A stretch of DNA of 64,000 nt from Geodermatophilus sabuli (GCF_900215145.1 NZ_OBDO01000009.1:1-64000), one strand, 5' to 3'; counted from the first letter of the stretch, positions 8,039 to 16,395 are shown. Notes: generated from the letters alone by a model not told the origin. A program made the numbers and translations.

Positions 8039-8506
8039 TCAGGGGTCGACGTAGCGGTCGCGCTCGACGACGAACTGACCGGTCGCGGTGTTGGCGTCGA
8101 TGAACTCCGGCAGCAGCGGGATCCGCACGGTCACGGTGACGCAGACGGAGAACTCCTCCCCCGGCGTCAACGACGGCGTGTAGCTGCCCGCGGCGGCGCA
8201 GTCCGCACCCGATGGCGCGTAGGCCAGCCGGACGTCGGTGGCGTCGACCGCCTGGTCCTCCACCGCGAGCCGCGCCGCCAGCTCCGCCCGCGTCGCACCA
8301 CTGACCGGATCGGGCGCGGTGCCCATCGCCCGGCCGGCCTCCCGCGCCGCCGCGGTCGAGGCGAACACCCCGCGCTGCACGGCCGAGAACCCGGCCACGA
8401 TGTAGACCAGCGGCACGAACACCACGATCGCGATGAACACGAACTCGACCAGCGCCGAGCCGCGCTCCCCCTCGAGCCGGCCCAGCCGGGCGCGCAGCCA
8501 CCTCAC
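8039..8506 (-). CDS. TadE-like pilus-associated pseudopilin
   Basis: A 155-residue protein of the TadE/TadG-like family: a short basic N terminus, the signature GSALVEFVFIA leading into one membrane helix (about residues 17-45), and an extracytoplasmic domain with two cysteines (DCAAAG and FSVCVTV). TadE-type minor pseudopilins are thought to help assemble Flp pili. It overlaps the preceding tadE gene by 4 bp and is the last gene of the operon, followed by the palindromic element. Confidence 0.8.
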   Translation of the reverse strand: MRWLRARLGRLEGERGSALVEFVFIAIVVFVPLVYIVAGFSAVQRGVFASTAAAREAGRAMGTAPDPVSGATRAELAARLAVEDQAVDATDVRLAYAPSGADCAAAGSYTPSLTPGEEFSVCVTVTVRIPLLPEFIDANTATGQFVVERDRYVDP

Positions 8507-8967
8507 GCCGCGGCCTCCTTGACCGCCCGCCCGGTCACCTCGACCGGCAGCAGGTTGCCCAGCCCGGCCAGCAGCGTCGGCACCGACCCCGAGCAGCGGA
8601 CCACCACCAACGTCAGCCCGGATCCGTCGGTCTCCTCGAGCGAGCTGCAGACCAGCCCCTCGGCCGTCTGCACCGACGTCGCCCGAGCCACCGTCGCCAC
8701 CGTGCGGTCCGCGCCCGTCGACGAGGCGACGTCGGCCAGCGCCGCGTACCGGGCGCCCTCCTGCGCGCTCGCCGTCACCACGTTGCGTACGTGCACGTAG
8801 ACCGCCACCTGCAACACCGCCAGCAGCAGCACCACGACCAGCACCGACACGAACACGAACTCCACGACGGCGCCGCCCCGCTCGCCGTCGTCCCCGGGCG
8901 GCCCCTCTGCAGGGTCGCGCCGCGAACCTGCGAGTGGCCGGGGGCAGAGGGGTCGCTTCTCAGCCAC
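8503..8967 (-). CDS. tadE: TadE family pseudopilin
   Basis: A 154-residue protein with the TadE signature GGAVVEFVFVSVLVVVL (about residues 31-47) and one membrane helix, then a short extracytoplasmic domain with two cysteines. The QEGARYAALAD segment after the helix is typical of TadE. The start codon is GTG and overlaps the end of the flp gene by 8 bp, so translation is coupled. It acts with the second TadE-like protein as a minor component of the Flp pilus. Confidence 0.82.
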   Translation of the reverse strand: MAEKRPLCPRPLAGSRRDPAEGPPGDDGERGGAVVEFVFVSVLVVVLLLAVLQVAVYVHVRNVVTASAQEGARYAALADVASSTGADRTVATVARATSVQTAEGLVCSSLEETDGSGLTLVVVRCSGSVPTLLAGLGNLLPVEVTGRAVKEAAA

Positions 8968-9166
8968 CCGTCGTGACGGAGTCCAGCGCGTTGGTCACCG
9001 CGGAGACGATCGCCTCCCGGAACGGGATGAGGATGGCCAGCACCAGCGCGGCCGTCATCACCGTGATCATCACCCAGCCCGGGACGTCACCCCGCTCGGG
9101 GTCCTCCCCCCTGAGCCGGTCGCCCAACGCGGCCAGCACGGCCAAGACCCCCGTGAACTGCGGCAT
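8960..9166 (-). CDS. flp: Flp-type pilin-like small membrane protein
   Basis: A 68-residue protein with a hydrophilic leader, the segment ERGDVPGWVMITVMTAALV and one hydrophobic helix near the C terminus. Position and size match the small Flp/pilin-like proteins of actinobacterial tad operons, which would be polymerised by the CpaF/TadB/TadC machine. ATG 9166 was chosen because AGGAAGGA precedes it by nine bases. An alternative ATG at 9202 overlaps the tadC stop (ATGA) and would add 12 residues. A prepilin peptidase gene is not seen nearby. Confidence 0.7.
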   Translation of the reverse strand: MPQFTGVLAVLAALGDRLRGEDPERGDVPGWVMITVMTAALVLAILIPFREAIVSAVTNALDSVTTGG

Positions 9167-9198
9167 CAGATGTCGTCCTTCCTGTCGAGTCCGCCGGC

Positions 9199-10140
9199 TC
9201 ATCGCGCCAGCGAGACGATGCTGATCAACCCCGGGAACAGGGCGAAGAGAACGGTGACCGGGAGCACCAGGAAGACGACCGGGACCATCATCGCGATCTC
9301 CTTCCGGCCGCCGGCCTCCAGCAGCCGGCGCTTGCCGGCCTCGCGCACGTCGGCCGCCTGCGCACGCAGCACCTCAGCCAGCGGGGTGCCGCGCTCGATG
9401 GCCACCAGCAGGCCGTCGATGAAGCGGGCGAGCGCGTCGACCGAGGTGCGGTCGGCGACCTGCTGCAGCGCGTCGACCAGGGGCACCCCGGCCCGCGCCC
9501 GGCCGAGCGCGGAGCCGAGCTCGCGGGCCAGCTCGCCGCCGGAGAGACGGGTGACCCGGGCGATCGCCGCCGTCGGGCTCTCCCCCGCCGTCACCGCCAG
9601 CGCCAGCAGCTCGGCCACCACCGGGAACTCCGCCAGCAGCAGCTCCTCCCGCCGGCGCACCTGCTGGGTCAGCCACCAGTCCCGGCCGAGCACCCCACCG
9701 ACCAGGCCGGCGACACAGAGCAGCGCCGCCGAGAGCACGTTGAGGTTGCCGGCCAGCAGCGAGCCGACCCCGGCGACCAGCGCGGCGCCGAGCAACCCGA
9801 GTCCGCCCCAGACCACCTGCTCGATCCGGAGGTCCTCGACGGTGGTGTCGCCGCCGAGCGCCTCGAGGCGGCGGCGGACCGCCGTCCGGCCGCCCAGCAC
9901 ACGGTCGACCAGCCGGGCGCCGTCTGCGATCACCGGCCCGAACACCCGCCGGGCGGCGTTGAGCAGCCCGGTCTCGGTGGCCGTCCCCAGCAGCCGGGAC
10001 GGCGGTGGGGTGTCGTGCACGTACGGCGCGAGCCGGTCGACCAGTCGCACCGACCGGAACGGCGGGGCGAACGTGACCACCAGAAGGACGCCGGCAGCCA
10101 CCGCGAGGCCGAGCAGCATCCCGGCGAGAGCCGCACTCAC
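9199..10140 (-). CDS. tadC: TadC, type II/IV secretion F-type inner membrane protein
   Basis: A 313-residue protein with the T2SSF domain: an N-terminal helix, two central helices (about residues 110-155), a cytosolic helical bundle (LLLAEFPVVAELLALAVTAG through ERGTPLAEVLRAQA), and a C-terminal helix pair ending ALFPGLISIVSLAR. It forms the membrane platform of the Flp pilus with TadB and receives energy from CpaF. GTG start, preceded by a weak purine-rich site. It follows tadB with a 61 bp gap. Confidence 0.88.
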   Translation of the reverse strand: MSAALAGMLLGLAVAAGVLLVVTFAPPFRSVRLVDRLAPYVHDTPPPSRLLGTATETGLLNAARRVFGPVIADGARLVDRVLGGRTAVRRRLEALGGDTTVEDLRIEQVVWGGLGLLGAALVAGVGSLLAGNLNVLSAALLCVAGLVGGVLGRDWWLTQQVRRREELLLAEFPVVAELLALAVTAGESPTAAIARVTRLSGGELARELGSALGRARAGVPLVDALQQVADRTSVDALARFIDGLLVAIERGTPLAEVLRAQAADVREAGKRRLLEAGGRKEIAMMVPVVFLVLPVTVLFALFPGLISIVSLAR

Positions 10141-10201
10141 TGCGTCACCCCGCCGCTCCGCGGCCCCTTCGCCCCGTTCCCGCGGCGCTGCCCGTCGACG
10201 C

Positions 10202-11065
10202 TCACTGGAGCACCCGCACGTCCTGCGGCAACCGGCCGATCTGCAGCATCACCCGGTAGGCGACCAGGCAGACCGCCGCGCCGCCGATCAGCAGCGCGGT
10301 GCCGAGCGGCGAGTCGTAGGCGTCCAGGGTCGTCGACTGGGTCGCGAGCAGCAGGAGCACCACCCAGGGCGCGGCGACCGCCAGCCGGGCCGCCTGGACC
10401 ACCCACCCCTGGCGCGTCTCCAGCTCGGCGCGGGCGCGGGCGTCCTCGCGGAGGAAGGTGGCCAGCGTCCGCAGCACCCGGCCCAGGTCGCTGCCGCCCA
10501 CCTCCCGGGCCACGCGCAGCGTCTCGACGATGCGGTCACCCACCGGGTCGGCCAGGTTCTCCTTCAGCCGGTCCAGGCACTCGCCGAACCGGCCGCTGGA
10601 GCGGTACTCGGCGGCGAAGCGGGCGAACGGCGTGCGCAGCGCCTCCGGGCCGCGGGTGCCCAGCGCCGCGAGCGCCTCGGGCAGCGACAGCCCCGCACGG
10701 ACGGCGGAGGCCAGGTTGTCCACGGCCTCCGGCCACACCTCGCGCAGGTCCGCCTGCCGCTTGACCGCCAGCCGCCGCACCTGGACCGCCGGCAGCGCGG
10801 AGCCGAACGCCGCGAACACCAGGCTGACCGTCACCGTGCCGGTGGTGAGCAGGACGACCACCAGCACCAGCATGCCGAGCCCCACCTGCAGCGCCGTCAG
10901 CTGGGCGGCGTTGATGCCGGTCAGGCCGGCGGCCGCGAGCCGCTGCTGGCGACGTGACGGGCTGCGGGGACCGGTTCGGCGCTGCGGCGCGCGGGGACCG
11001 CTGCGCCAGACCAGCAGCAGGCCGACGCCCAGCAGCAACCCCAGCAGTGGCCCGGTCGGGGTCAC
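10202..11065 (-). CDS. tadB: TadB, type II/IV secretion F-type inner membrane protein
   Basis: A 287-residue platform protein paired with TadC. It has an N-terminal membrane helix, two further helices (about residues 55-90), the T2SSF cytosolic domain (LPEALAALGTRGPEALRTPF through GSDLGRVLRTLATFL), and two C-terminal helices. The GTG start at 11065 overlaps the cpaF stop as GTGA, so its translation is coupled to the 3' half of cpaF. Because cpaF is interrupted, transcription of tadB onward must now come from inside the inserted element or be lost. Confidence 0.87.
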   Translation of the reverse strand: MTPTGPLLGLLLGVGLLLVWRSGPRAPQRRTGPRSPSRRQQRLAAAGLTGINAAQLTALQVGLGMLVLVVVLLTTGTVTVSLVFAAFGSALPAVQVRRLAVKRQADLREVWPEAVDNLASAVRAGLSLPEALAALGTRGPEALRTPFARFAAEYRSSGRFGECLDRLKENLADPVGDRIVETLRVAREVGGSDLGRVLRTLATFLREDARARAELETRQGWVVQAARLAVAAPWVVLLLLATQSTTLDAYDSPLGTALLIGGAAVCLVAYRVMLQIGRLPQDVRVLQ

Positions 11066-11602
11066 GACCTCCACCGGGCGTCGTCGAGCAGCGCCGGCAG
11101 GTCGAAGCCGTGGGCGGCGAAGCGCTCCGGGTGCGGCGGGTAGCCGTCGGCCCGCACCAGCCGGCCCTCCCGGGTGGTGAAGACGTCGGCGAGTTCGATG
11201 ACGCCGTCCTCGGCTCGGCCCGGGAGCGCGGCGATCTCGCGCACGCGCCGCCGCCCGTCGGGGTCGCTGCCGACGTGCACCACGAGGTCGACGCTGGCCG
11301 CCACCGTCGGGACGACGAAGGCGTGCCCGATGTTCTCGCCGGCCAGCAGTGGCAGCGTGCACATCTTCACCACGGCCTCACGCGCGCTGTTGGCGTGCAG
11401 CGTGCACATGCCCGGCAAGCCGGAGTTGAGCGCGATGAGCAGGTCGAGGCATTCCTCCTGGCGCACCTCGCCGACGACGATCCGGGAGGGCCGCATCCGC
11501 AGCGCCTCCTTCACCAGCCGGCGCAGCGGGATCTCCCCGGCACCCTCGAGGTTGGGCTGGCGGGTCTGCATCGCCACCACGTCGGGCAGCGGCACCCGCA
11601 GC
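11062..11602 (-). pseudogene. cpaF: CpaF/TadA pilus ATPase, 3' fragment
   Basis: This is the C-terminal part of the secretion ATPase that powers Flp pilus assembly. It begins in phase at LRVPLPDVVAMQTRQ and contains the Walker B region MRPSRIVVGEVRQEE, the TLHANSAREAV segment and the C-terminal domain. The Walker A half is 10.5 kb away (22112-22831). An open frame continues into the inserted element up to an ATG at 11688, so a 208-residue hybrid could be translated, but it cannot be an active ATPase alone. The join EVFELR + VPLPDVV restores the family consensus. Confidence 0.9.
11596..11602 (-). other. Left attachment junction core (attL)
   Basis: The heptamer gctgcgg (minus strand) lies at the point where CpaF homology begins: the next codons are GTG CCG CTG CCC. 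Element-side sequence reads ggactagcttccg before it. It pairs with the identical heptamer at 22112-22118. Serine integrases cross over within a very short shared core, so the size fits. Confidence 0.75.
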
Positions 11603-11749
11603 CGGAAGCTAGTCCCGCTGCACAGGTTCCCGCAGACCTGACCTAAGGAGAGGCCGGCATGCGAAGCCGGGGCGCCCACCGGAACCACCTCGAATGACCC
11701 TTACGCAGGGCCGCGGAGGAGGCCCGGTGGGTCCGCGGGGTCCCGACGC

Positions 11750-12091
11750 TCACGGAGTTACAAGGATCACCATGAACATGACGGACCAGCCGACGGCGCA
11801 CATGCCGAGGAACAACCCGGCCCAGGCCATCCCGGTCGGCGCGCGTACCGCCCGGGCGGCACCTATGCCAAGGGCACCGAACACGGTGCCGAGCACGCCG
11901 AGGACCAGGCCGATGACCGGTAGCCAGAACAGCACTGCGCCCAGCAAGCCACAAATGAAGCCGGCGATAGCCTGGCCACTGGCCACCCGTCGTGGAGGAG
12001 ACCAGTGCCCCGGCGGCGGAGGAGGCGGCCAGTATCCAGGCGGCGGCGGAGGCTGGTGCACCGTCTCAGCATCCTGATGAGCCGCTGCCAT
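11750..12091 (-). CDS. Proline-rich DUF4190-like membrane protein
   Basis: A 113-residue protein with a Pro/Tyr/Trp-rich cytosolic N terminus (PPPPPGYWPPPPPPGHW) followed by two membrane stretches (about residues 38-72 and 86-112). GQAIAGFICGLLGAVLFW resembles the start of the DUF4190 domain, common in actinobacteria. Its role is unknown. It is the leftmost gene of the element, transcribed toward the cpaF 3' fragment, so it may supply read-through transcription to the pilus genes. Confidence 0.65.
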   Translation of the reverse strand: MAAAHQDAETVHQPPPPPGYWPPPPPPGHWSPPRRVASGQAIAGFICGLLGAVLFWLPVIGLVLGVLGTVFGALGIGAARAVRAPTGMAWAGLFLGMCAVGWSVMFMVILVTP

Positions 12092-12371
12092 GTCGTCCCT
12101 CGAAAGACTGACTCATGGTCAGCTCGGGTCTTCTCTGCCGTACCGTCCCTCGACTTGCCAAGGCCCCGCATCCCGGCGGGCCACCCCACTGGGCGCTCCT
12201 AGGCCGGGCGCGATGTGCATGGCGAGCACATTAGGTCGGGGCACGTGGAGCTCGAAGACAAGCCAACTACACAGGCCGGACTGATCTTCACCCATTTGGG
12301 GGCTCGTAGCCCTGTGGTATCGCAGTACAAGATCACCGAGTTACAGCTACGAGCCGCGAGGAAGTCCTGTC
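12092..12371 (+). other. Divergent intergenic region with spaced inverted repeat
   Basis: A 280 bp region between two divergent element genes. A perfect 10 bp inverted repeat, ggctcgtagc (12301-12310) and gctacgagcc (12346-12355), lies 16 bp upstream of the lipoprotein start. It could be an operator or a leader hairpin. Confidence 0.45.
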
Positions 12372-12776
12372 ATGCCTGTCCGACCATCCTTGCCGGTCGC
12401 GTTCATGTTGACGGCACTCACGACCGTGGCAGGACTAGGACTCACGGGCTGCTCAAGCGAAAGCAACGCTCCGACGGTTGGCGAGATGGCTGAGGTATTG
12501 ATGCCCATCCCAGCACCGGGCCAGACCGAGGCGGAGGCTCGAGACGAGGCCTACCTGCGCATCCTTGCTCAGCGACCAAACCTGAGCACAGATGCCACCA
12601 GACTTTTTGACCTGGCGGATGTGACCTGCAGGGGCTTCGTGACCGGCGGAACCGGCGAAGACGTCGCAGCGGACCTCCTCGACCGCGGACTCTCGGGCGC
12701 CGACGCCTCGTTCGTTGCTGCGCTGGCGACGTATGCCTACTGCCCCCTGTTCTTCGAAGACGTCGTGTATCTCTAA
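12372..12776 (+). CDS. Lipoprotein, unknown function
   Basis: A 134-residue protein with a lipoprotein signal peptide: the hydrophobic stretch VAFMLTALTTVAGLGLTGC ends in the lipobox LTGC (Cys27). The mature part has two cysteines (DVTCRGF and YAYCPLFF) and a helical character reminiscent of the DUF732 family of small actinobacterial exported proteins; that match is tentative. It is the only clearly exported protein of the element besides the membrane proteins, and one of two element genes on the plus strand. It is followed by a strong hairpin at 12982-13017. Confidence 0.65.
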   Translation: MPVRPSLPVAFMLTALTTVAGLGLTGCSSESNAPTVGEMAEVLMPIPAPGQTEAEARDEAYLRILAQRPNLSTDATRLFDLADVTCRGFVTGGTGEDVAADLLDRGLSGADASFVAALATYAYCPLFFEDVVYL

Positions 12777-12981
12777 GGCTGCACGGCCACCGACTGCTCT
12801 CGGCCGGCCCTCATCGCCAAGGGTCCCTGCCGGTCCCACAAGCCCGCGTCTGCACAACGTAACGTCCGAGCAGCGTGCAGTTGGCTGATAGCCAATCCGG
12901 GGAACTTGTCATGCGGTTGACGGATCCATCGCCGCGAGCGGCACTTAGGTAATCCGTCAGCGATGAAACGGGCTAAACGTG

Positions 12982-13017
12982 CGGTGGGCCCCCACCCATA
13001 GGGGTGGGGGCCCACCG
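12982..13017. terminator. Strong bidirectional hairpin
   Basis: Perfect 16 bp arms cggtgggcccccaccc (12982-12997) and gggtgggggcccaccg (13002-13017) with a 4-base loop. It lies between convergent genes (lipoprotein and the 110-residue membrane protein), the expected place for a shared terminator. There is no T-tract. The 309 bp gap that contains it (12777-13085) shows nothing else. Confidence 0.7.
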
Positions 13018-13085
13018 AAGCCCTTCCGGTACGCCGATTACCGGTGCGTCCGCCCTGATTTGCGTTCGCCTGGTCTATGCCCGGC

Positions 13086-13418
13086 CTAAGCCGACCGCCT
13101 GCCGCCCTTCCCCAGCAGCATGTAGATGCTCACCAACAACAGGGTCGCCACCATCGTGGCCAACCCGCACGCTGACCCACTGGCCTGCCACCCCAGGACA
13201 CCGGCGACGATGCCCAGGAGGCCGACCACTATGGTCAGCGCCCGCTGCGAGCCCCGGAACTCCGACCGGAGCCGACCCTCCAGCACAAGGGCCCAGCGGA
13301 CCTCGGCCTTATCCTCGATGAGCTGACCGCCGTACTCGGCGCCCTCCTCCTCGGGCTCGTCGGCCGACAGGGATTCTGGTGGACTGGCTGACACCAGCGC
13401 CTCCGTCCTCCAACTCAC
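13086..13418 (-). CDS. Small two-helix membrane protein, unknown function
   Basis: A 110-residue protein. An acidic N-terminal region (ADEPEEEGAEYGGQ) and a charged amphipathic segment (EVRWALVLEGRLRSEFRGSQ) precede two adjacent membrane helices (about residues 60-78 and 84-102), ending in a basic tail. I recognise no family. The layout (cytosolic acidic domain plus helical hairpin) is seen in small membrane effectors but is not diagnostic. Confidence 0.5.
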   Translation of the reverse strand: MSWRTEALVSASPPESLSADEPEEEGAEYGGQLIEDKAEVRWALVLEGRLRSEFRGSQRALTIVVGLLGIVAGVLGWQASGSACGLATMVATLLLVSIYMLLGKGGRRSA

Positions 13419-13914
13419 GCGGTATCAGGGGTTCGTCCCCCGACGTGGGACCGCGTGCTTGGTCTGATCGGTCAGGGATCGATCACGTGCCGCTCACCTG
13501 ACCAAGGACACATCGCTCGGTTTCTCACGGGTTCCTCCTCCTGTGGGGTTCCTCGGGCCGGATGCCCGAGGTCGTGCGTACCGGAGCTCGCTCGGCTCCG
13601 GTACGCATGCCTGACTGTACCCAGGGTGTTAGTTTTCTGCCACCTTCTAGGTTCGGCATGCAGTCATCTGATCGTCAGCAGCGCGAGGAGAGTGCGTCTA
13701 CAGCGGGAGGGCCGAGCTCGATCGAGGGCATGCCGACGCCGAGAACCAGCAGGTCCGACGGGGGTGCTTGGCAGGGTGAGGGTGGGGGGAACTTCCACGC
13801 CTGCTGCACAAGCAAGTGACAACCGTAGACCTGGGGCATACAGTGTTGTGTCAGTGGCGATGGTCCACCCGACACACAAGCGGTTGCAGAAGCGCAACCA
13901 GTTAGGGAGTCCTA
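13419..13914 (+). other. Intergenic region with hairpin, no convincing gene
   Basis: A 496 bp region upstream of the ribbon-helix-helix gene. Overlapping open frames exist on both strands but none has a domain or good start. A perfect 13 bp stem (tgcgtaccggagc / gctccggtacgca, 13575-13607) is the main structure, probably a terminator. The stretch 13608-13660 is relatively AT-rich and could hold a promoter for the downstream gene. Confidence 0.5.
13575..13607. terminator. Hairpin, probable terminator
   Basis: Arms tgcgtaccggagc (13575-13587) and gctccggtacgca (13595-13607) pair perfectly around a 7-base loop. A smaller stem, cctcgggc/gcccgagg, lies just before it. No U-tract is present. Confidence 0.55.
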
Positions 13915-14178
13915 ATGGCAGAGCGGAGAGGGAGGTCGGTGCGGGTGGTTGACAGCTCGCCCGCCCCTGAGGCGCCTCGCCGACTCGTGGTCGAACTAGG
14001 CCGCAAGACGGCCGAGGACCTGGCCTGGTTGGTCGAGGCCGACAACCTCAACAAGACGACAGTCGTCAATCGCGCCGTGCAGGTCCTGCGTCGCGTGATG
14101 GAAGCGCAGCATCACGGCGGCAGCGTGACGATCGAGGATCCCGTGCGGGGGAAGACGGAGACCTTCGTCATCGTCTAG
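13915..14178 (+). CDS. Ribbon-helix-helix-like DNA-binding protein
   Basis: An 87-residue protein. After a basic, Pro-rich N terminus comes RRLVVELGRKTAEDLAWLVE, a beta strand then helix, and NLNKTTVVNRAVQVLRRVME, a second helix. This is the ribbon-helix-helix order seen in small plasmid and phage regulators. It has a good ribosome site (GGGAG) before the ATG. It is followed at once by an intrinsic terminator, so it is monocistronic. It is a good candidate for the regulator of the element, for example of integrase or rep expression. Confidence 0.65.
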   Translation: MAERRGRSVRVVDSSPAPEAPRRLVVELGRKTAEDLAWLVEADNLNKTTVVNRAVQVLRRVMEAQHHGGSVTIEDPVRGKTETFVIV

Positions 14179-14196
14179 CCGCGGGGCACTTACAAC

Positions 14197-14245
14197 GAGG
14201 CTGCGCCCTCCCGGACAGTCCGGGAGGGCGCAGCCTCCTTGTTTT
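14197..14245 (+). terminator. Intrinsic terminator
   Basis: A 19 bp perfect stem from gaggctgcgccctcccgga (14197-14215) and its complement (14219-14237) with a 3-base loop, followed by cttgtttt. It ends the ribbon-helix-helix transcript 18 bp after the stop codon. Confidence 0.88.
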
Positions 14246-14462
14246 GGGGTCGGGATAGGCCCGCTAGCGATGGGCGTTACGCCTCGGCCCGCACTGGGGT
14301 CCCGGGACTCCAGGAGTTCCTGGCAGCGCGCACAGCCTGAACCCCATACCGATCCCAGGGCGGGCAAGGTGGACATGTCGACCTTGCCCACATACCGGTC
14401 GGGTGCGGCCACCTCCAGGAACACCTCTCGCTTACCGTGGGTGGCCCAGCAGTTGACTGCCC

Positions 14463-14756
14463 TCAGGGGGCCGACGGGTCGGGCTCAAGGGGAGGCCATC
14501 CCCAGCGCTCTCGGCGGTTGTCGTCCGCGATGCTGATGCTGACGTTCGTGATGCGCGCCCCCGGCAACTCCTTCGGCTCGTATCGCAACAACGTCAGTAG
14601 CGCCGTGTTCACCGCAGATTGGGCTTCCTCTCCAAGCTCGACGGCCGCTCCCTGCCCCTGTCGCGCCGCGATGAAGCCCGCGTCCCGCAGCTCCAGCTGA
14701 TTCGTTACCTCAACCAGCAACTCGATCGTGATGCGCTTCTCTCTGCTTTCCGCCAC
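14463..14756 (-). CDS. Hypothetical protein of the element
   Basis: A 97-residue soluble protein without recognisable domain. The N-terminal half (REKRITIELLVEVTNQLELRDA) looks like strand-helix, the middle is Ala/Glu-rich helix, and the C terminus is Trp/Pro-rich (RWGWPPLEPDP). GTG 14756 was chosen because GGAAGAG lies nine bases upstream; the longer frame upstream has Ser/Pro/Arg-rich non-protein composition. It has clean coding bias compared with the shadow frames. Upstream, 14757-14986 holds nothing recognisable; downstream, 14246-14462 holds only an imperfect palindrome around 14360-14391 (gggcaaggt / accttgccc). Confidence 0.5.
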   Translation of the reverse strand: MAESREKRITIELLVEVTNQLELRDAGFIAARQGQGAAVELGEEAQSAVNTALLTLLRYEPKELPGARITNVSISIADDNRRERWGWPPLEPDPSAP

Positions 14757-14986
14757 AGAGGAGCACTCTTCCGTCTCCCTCCGACGTGACGGCAGCCGAC
14801 ACGCTGGTCGGGACGGGTCGCCGCTGCTCCCAAGGCTGAGCGGCTCTGGACTGTCCGACAGCGGGCGGGCCCCGGGGGGAGAGAGATGTTTCATCCCGGG
14901 GTCAGGGTTTCCAGCCCCTAGCAAGAAACACGAGCAGCGAGCGCCTGTGACAGCTTCACCAGCTTTGCCGAACTGCAGCGCCGGGA

Positions 14987-15535
14987 CTACAGGCTCAAGC
15001 CATCCCGCTCCGAGGTCCGGAGTTCTTCGATCCCTCGTTCGGCATCCTGGATGCGCGCAAGAGCAAGAGCATGGAAGATCCGCACGTGCTCCGCCCTTAT
15101 GTTCGCGCTCTCCTGCGTCGGAAGCAGCTTGCTCCCAACGGCTGGCGCTGCCCCCACGCCTTCATTGGCGTCAATCAGTATCGGAATGCCACTCCACCAA
15201 GAGCTGACTATCACATCGGGGCCCGCGTAACCGCCCGTGGGGTACCGCTCTCGGTGGTGGCGACGCACAGAGGGCAGCACGTTGCCCTTCTCACGGCCCT
15301 CCCGCGCCTCCCGCATGGCATCGCGTAGTGTTGCAAGGAGTTTGCTAGCGCGTAGGGACGCGTCTTCCGACGTTGCAATCGTCGACTGGCGCTCGGCTGG
15401 CTTGGCGTCCGCGATCACTCTGAGCCGCTCGTCTACTGGCCGGCCGAGGCGCTCAAGCAGCTGGATCTCCAACTTGGCGGCCGCAACCTCGTCCTCGGTG
15501 ACGCGCACGTGCCTGACGTTGTCGGCCACGGTCAC
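14987..15535 (-). CDS. Hypothetical helical protein of the element
   Basis: A 182-residue protein. Its first third is strongly helical (VTEDEVAAAKLEIQLLERLG, then ERLRVIADAKPAERQ), followed by a basic helix (LRDAMREAREGREKG), a central part with WWSGIPILIDANEG, and a helical C terminus. No membrane segment or signal peptide. I do not recognise a family. It lies 14 bp downstream of the 192-residue coiled-coil membrane protein and probably shares its transcript; the two may act together. Confidence 0.55.
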   Translation of the reverse strand: MTVADNVRHVRVTEDEVAAAKLEIQLLERLGRPVDERLRVIADAKPAERQSTIATSEDASLRASKLLATLRDAMREAREGREKGNVLPSVRRHHRERYPTGGYAGPDVIVSSWWSGIPILIDANEGVGAAPAVGSKLLPTQESANIRAEHVRIFHALALARIQDAERGIEELRTSERDGLSL

Positions 15536-15549
15536 ACCACCTTCCTCGG

Positions 15550-16128
15550 CTAGTCCGAACCCTCAGCCTCCATGGGAAGAGGGAGTTGTGCAACGTTCTC
15601 ATCCGCAGCGTCACCCAGGCGATCGAGGGCGGCAGCGGTTGCCGACCGCACAACGCCGGCGGCTGCTGCGAGGTGCGTCGGGTGGATGTCGGGATCTTCA
15701 AGCATCGACTCGAGGACCTTGATGCCAACCAGGCGCTTTCTGGCGTCCTCCGAGGCGACCATCTCACAGGCCCAGTGGAAGTGGCTGAGGAACTCGGCCT
15801 GCGCGCTGGTCTGTGCGGCGAGCGCTGCGGTGTCGCGGCTGGCGTTGGCGGCTTCCACCGCGGCTGCCACCTGCGCGTCCGCGGCTCGGATGGCGGCGGT
15901 CACCTGTGCTTCGGCCGCCTGTATCGCGGCCGCCACGTTTGCCTGGGCCGACTGGACCGCTGCATAGACGGTGGTCTTGTTGGTGTGTCTCACGCCGAGC
16001 CAGGTGAGGAGCGGAGTGCCGACCAGCACAGCAAGGCCCACGATGGCCTCGATAGTCCCCAAGCGTTCCCCCCGTGCCGAGCGGTGTGACAGCAGCGCTA
16101 CGAGGACGGTAGTGGGCGGGTTTGACAC
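15550..16128 (-). CDS. Membrane-anchored alanine-rich coiled-coil protein
   Basis: A 192-residue protein with one membrane helix (about residues 25-46, EAIVGLAVLVGTPLLTWLGV) followed by a long helix made of near-identical units: QAAEAQVTAAI, RAADAQVAAAV, EAANASRDTAAL. The C-terminal domain (about 115-180) is helical and resembles a HEAT-like or regulatory segment (DARKRLVGIKVLESMLEDP). Such anchored coiled-coil proteins occur in phage exclusion and defence contexts but also elsewhere; no function is assigned. The start is not certain: codons downstream would still keep the helix. Confidence 0.55.
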   Translation of the reverse strand: MSNPPTTVLVALLSHRSARGERLGTIEAIVGLAVLVGTPLLTWLGVRHTNKTTVYAAVQSAQANVAAAIQAAEAQVTAAIRAADAQVAAAVEAANASRDTAALAAQTSAQAEFLSHFHWACEMVASEDARKRLVGIKVLESMLEDPDIHPTHLAAAAGVVRSATAAALDRLGDAADENVAQLPLPMEAEGSD

Positions 16129-16342
16129 GCTAGGGACCGTTGGGACAGATCAGCCGGTTCTGAACGATTTGCCCCTAGGCATCGTTGCCGCATCGTGATG
16201 TCCCACCCCATCGGCTCATGACTTCCTCGTAGCGGGATGAAGCGACGTCCGTCCTGAATGTCGTGGCCCTCGCCTAGACCCGGACGCCGCTTTGGTCCAC
16301 CACCCGGAAGGTGCCACTGCCAAGGAATTGCGTGCGGCAGAC

Positions 16343-16379
16343 CTGTCCCATGCCAGCCGCGGTGGCCGGCATGGGACAG
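16343..16379 (-). terminator. Terminator hairpin after the 291-residue gene
   Basis: Arms ctgtcccatgcc (16343-16354) and ggcatgggacag (16368-16379) pair perfectly; loop of 13. It lies 17 bp past the stop of the minus-strand gene at 16396. Confidence 0.7.
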
Positions 16380-16395
16380 CCGCAGTCCGCGGTGG

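Noticed and set aside
13455..13952. Open frame of 165 codons upstream of the ribbon-helix-helix gene
   Set aside because: Runs through two hairpins, has Cys/Arg-rich low-quality composition, no ribosome site, and overlaps the real downstream gene in another frame.
14270..14536. Open frames on both strands sharing GKVDMSTLP
   Set aside because: The shared peptide is only the effect of a near-palindrome at 14360-14391; neither frame has other support.
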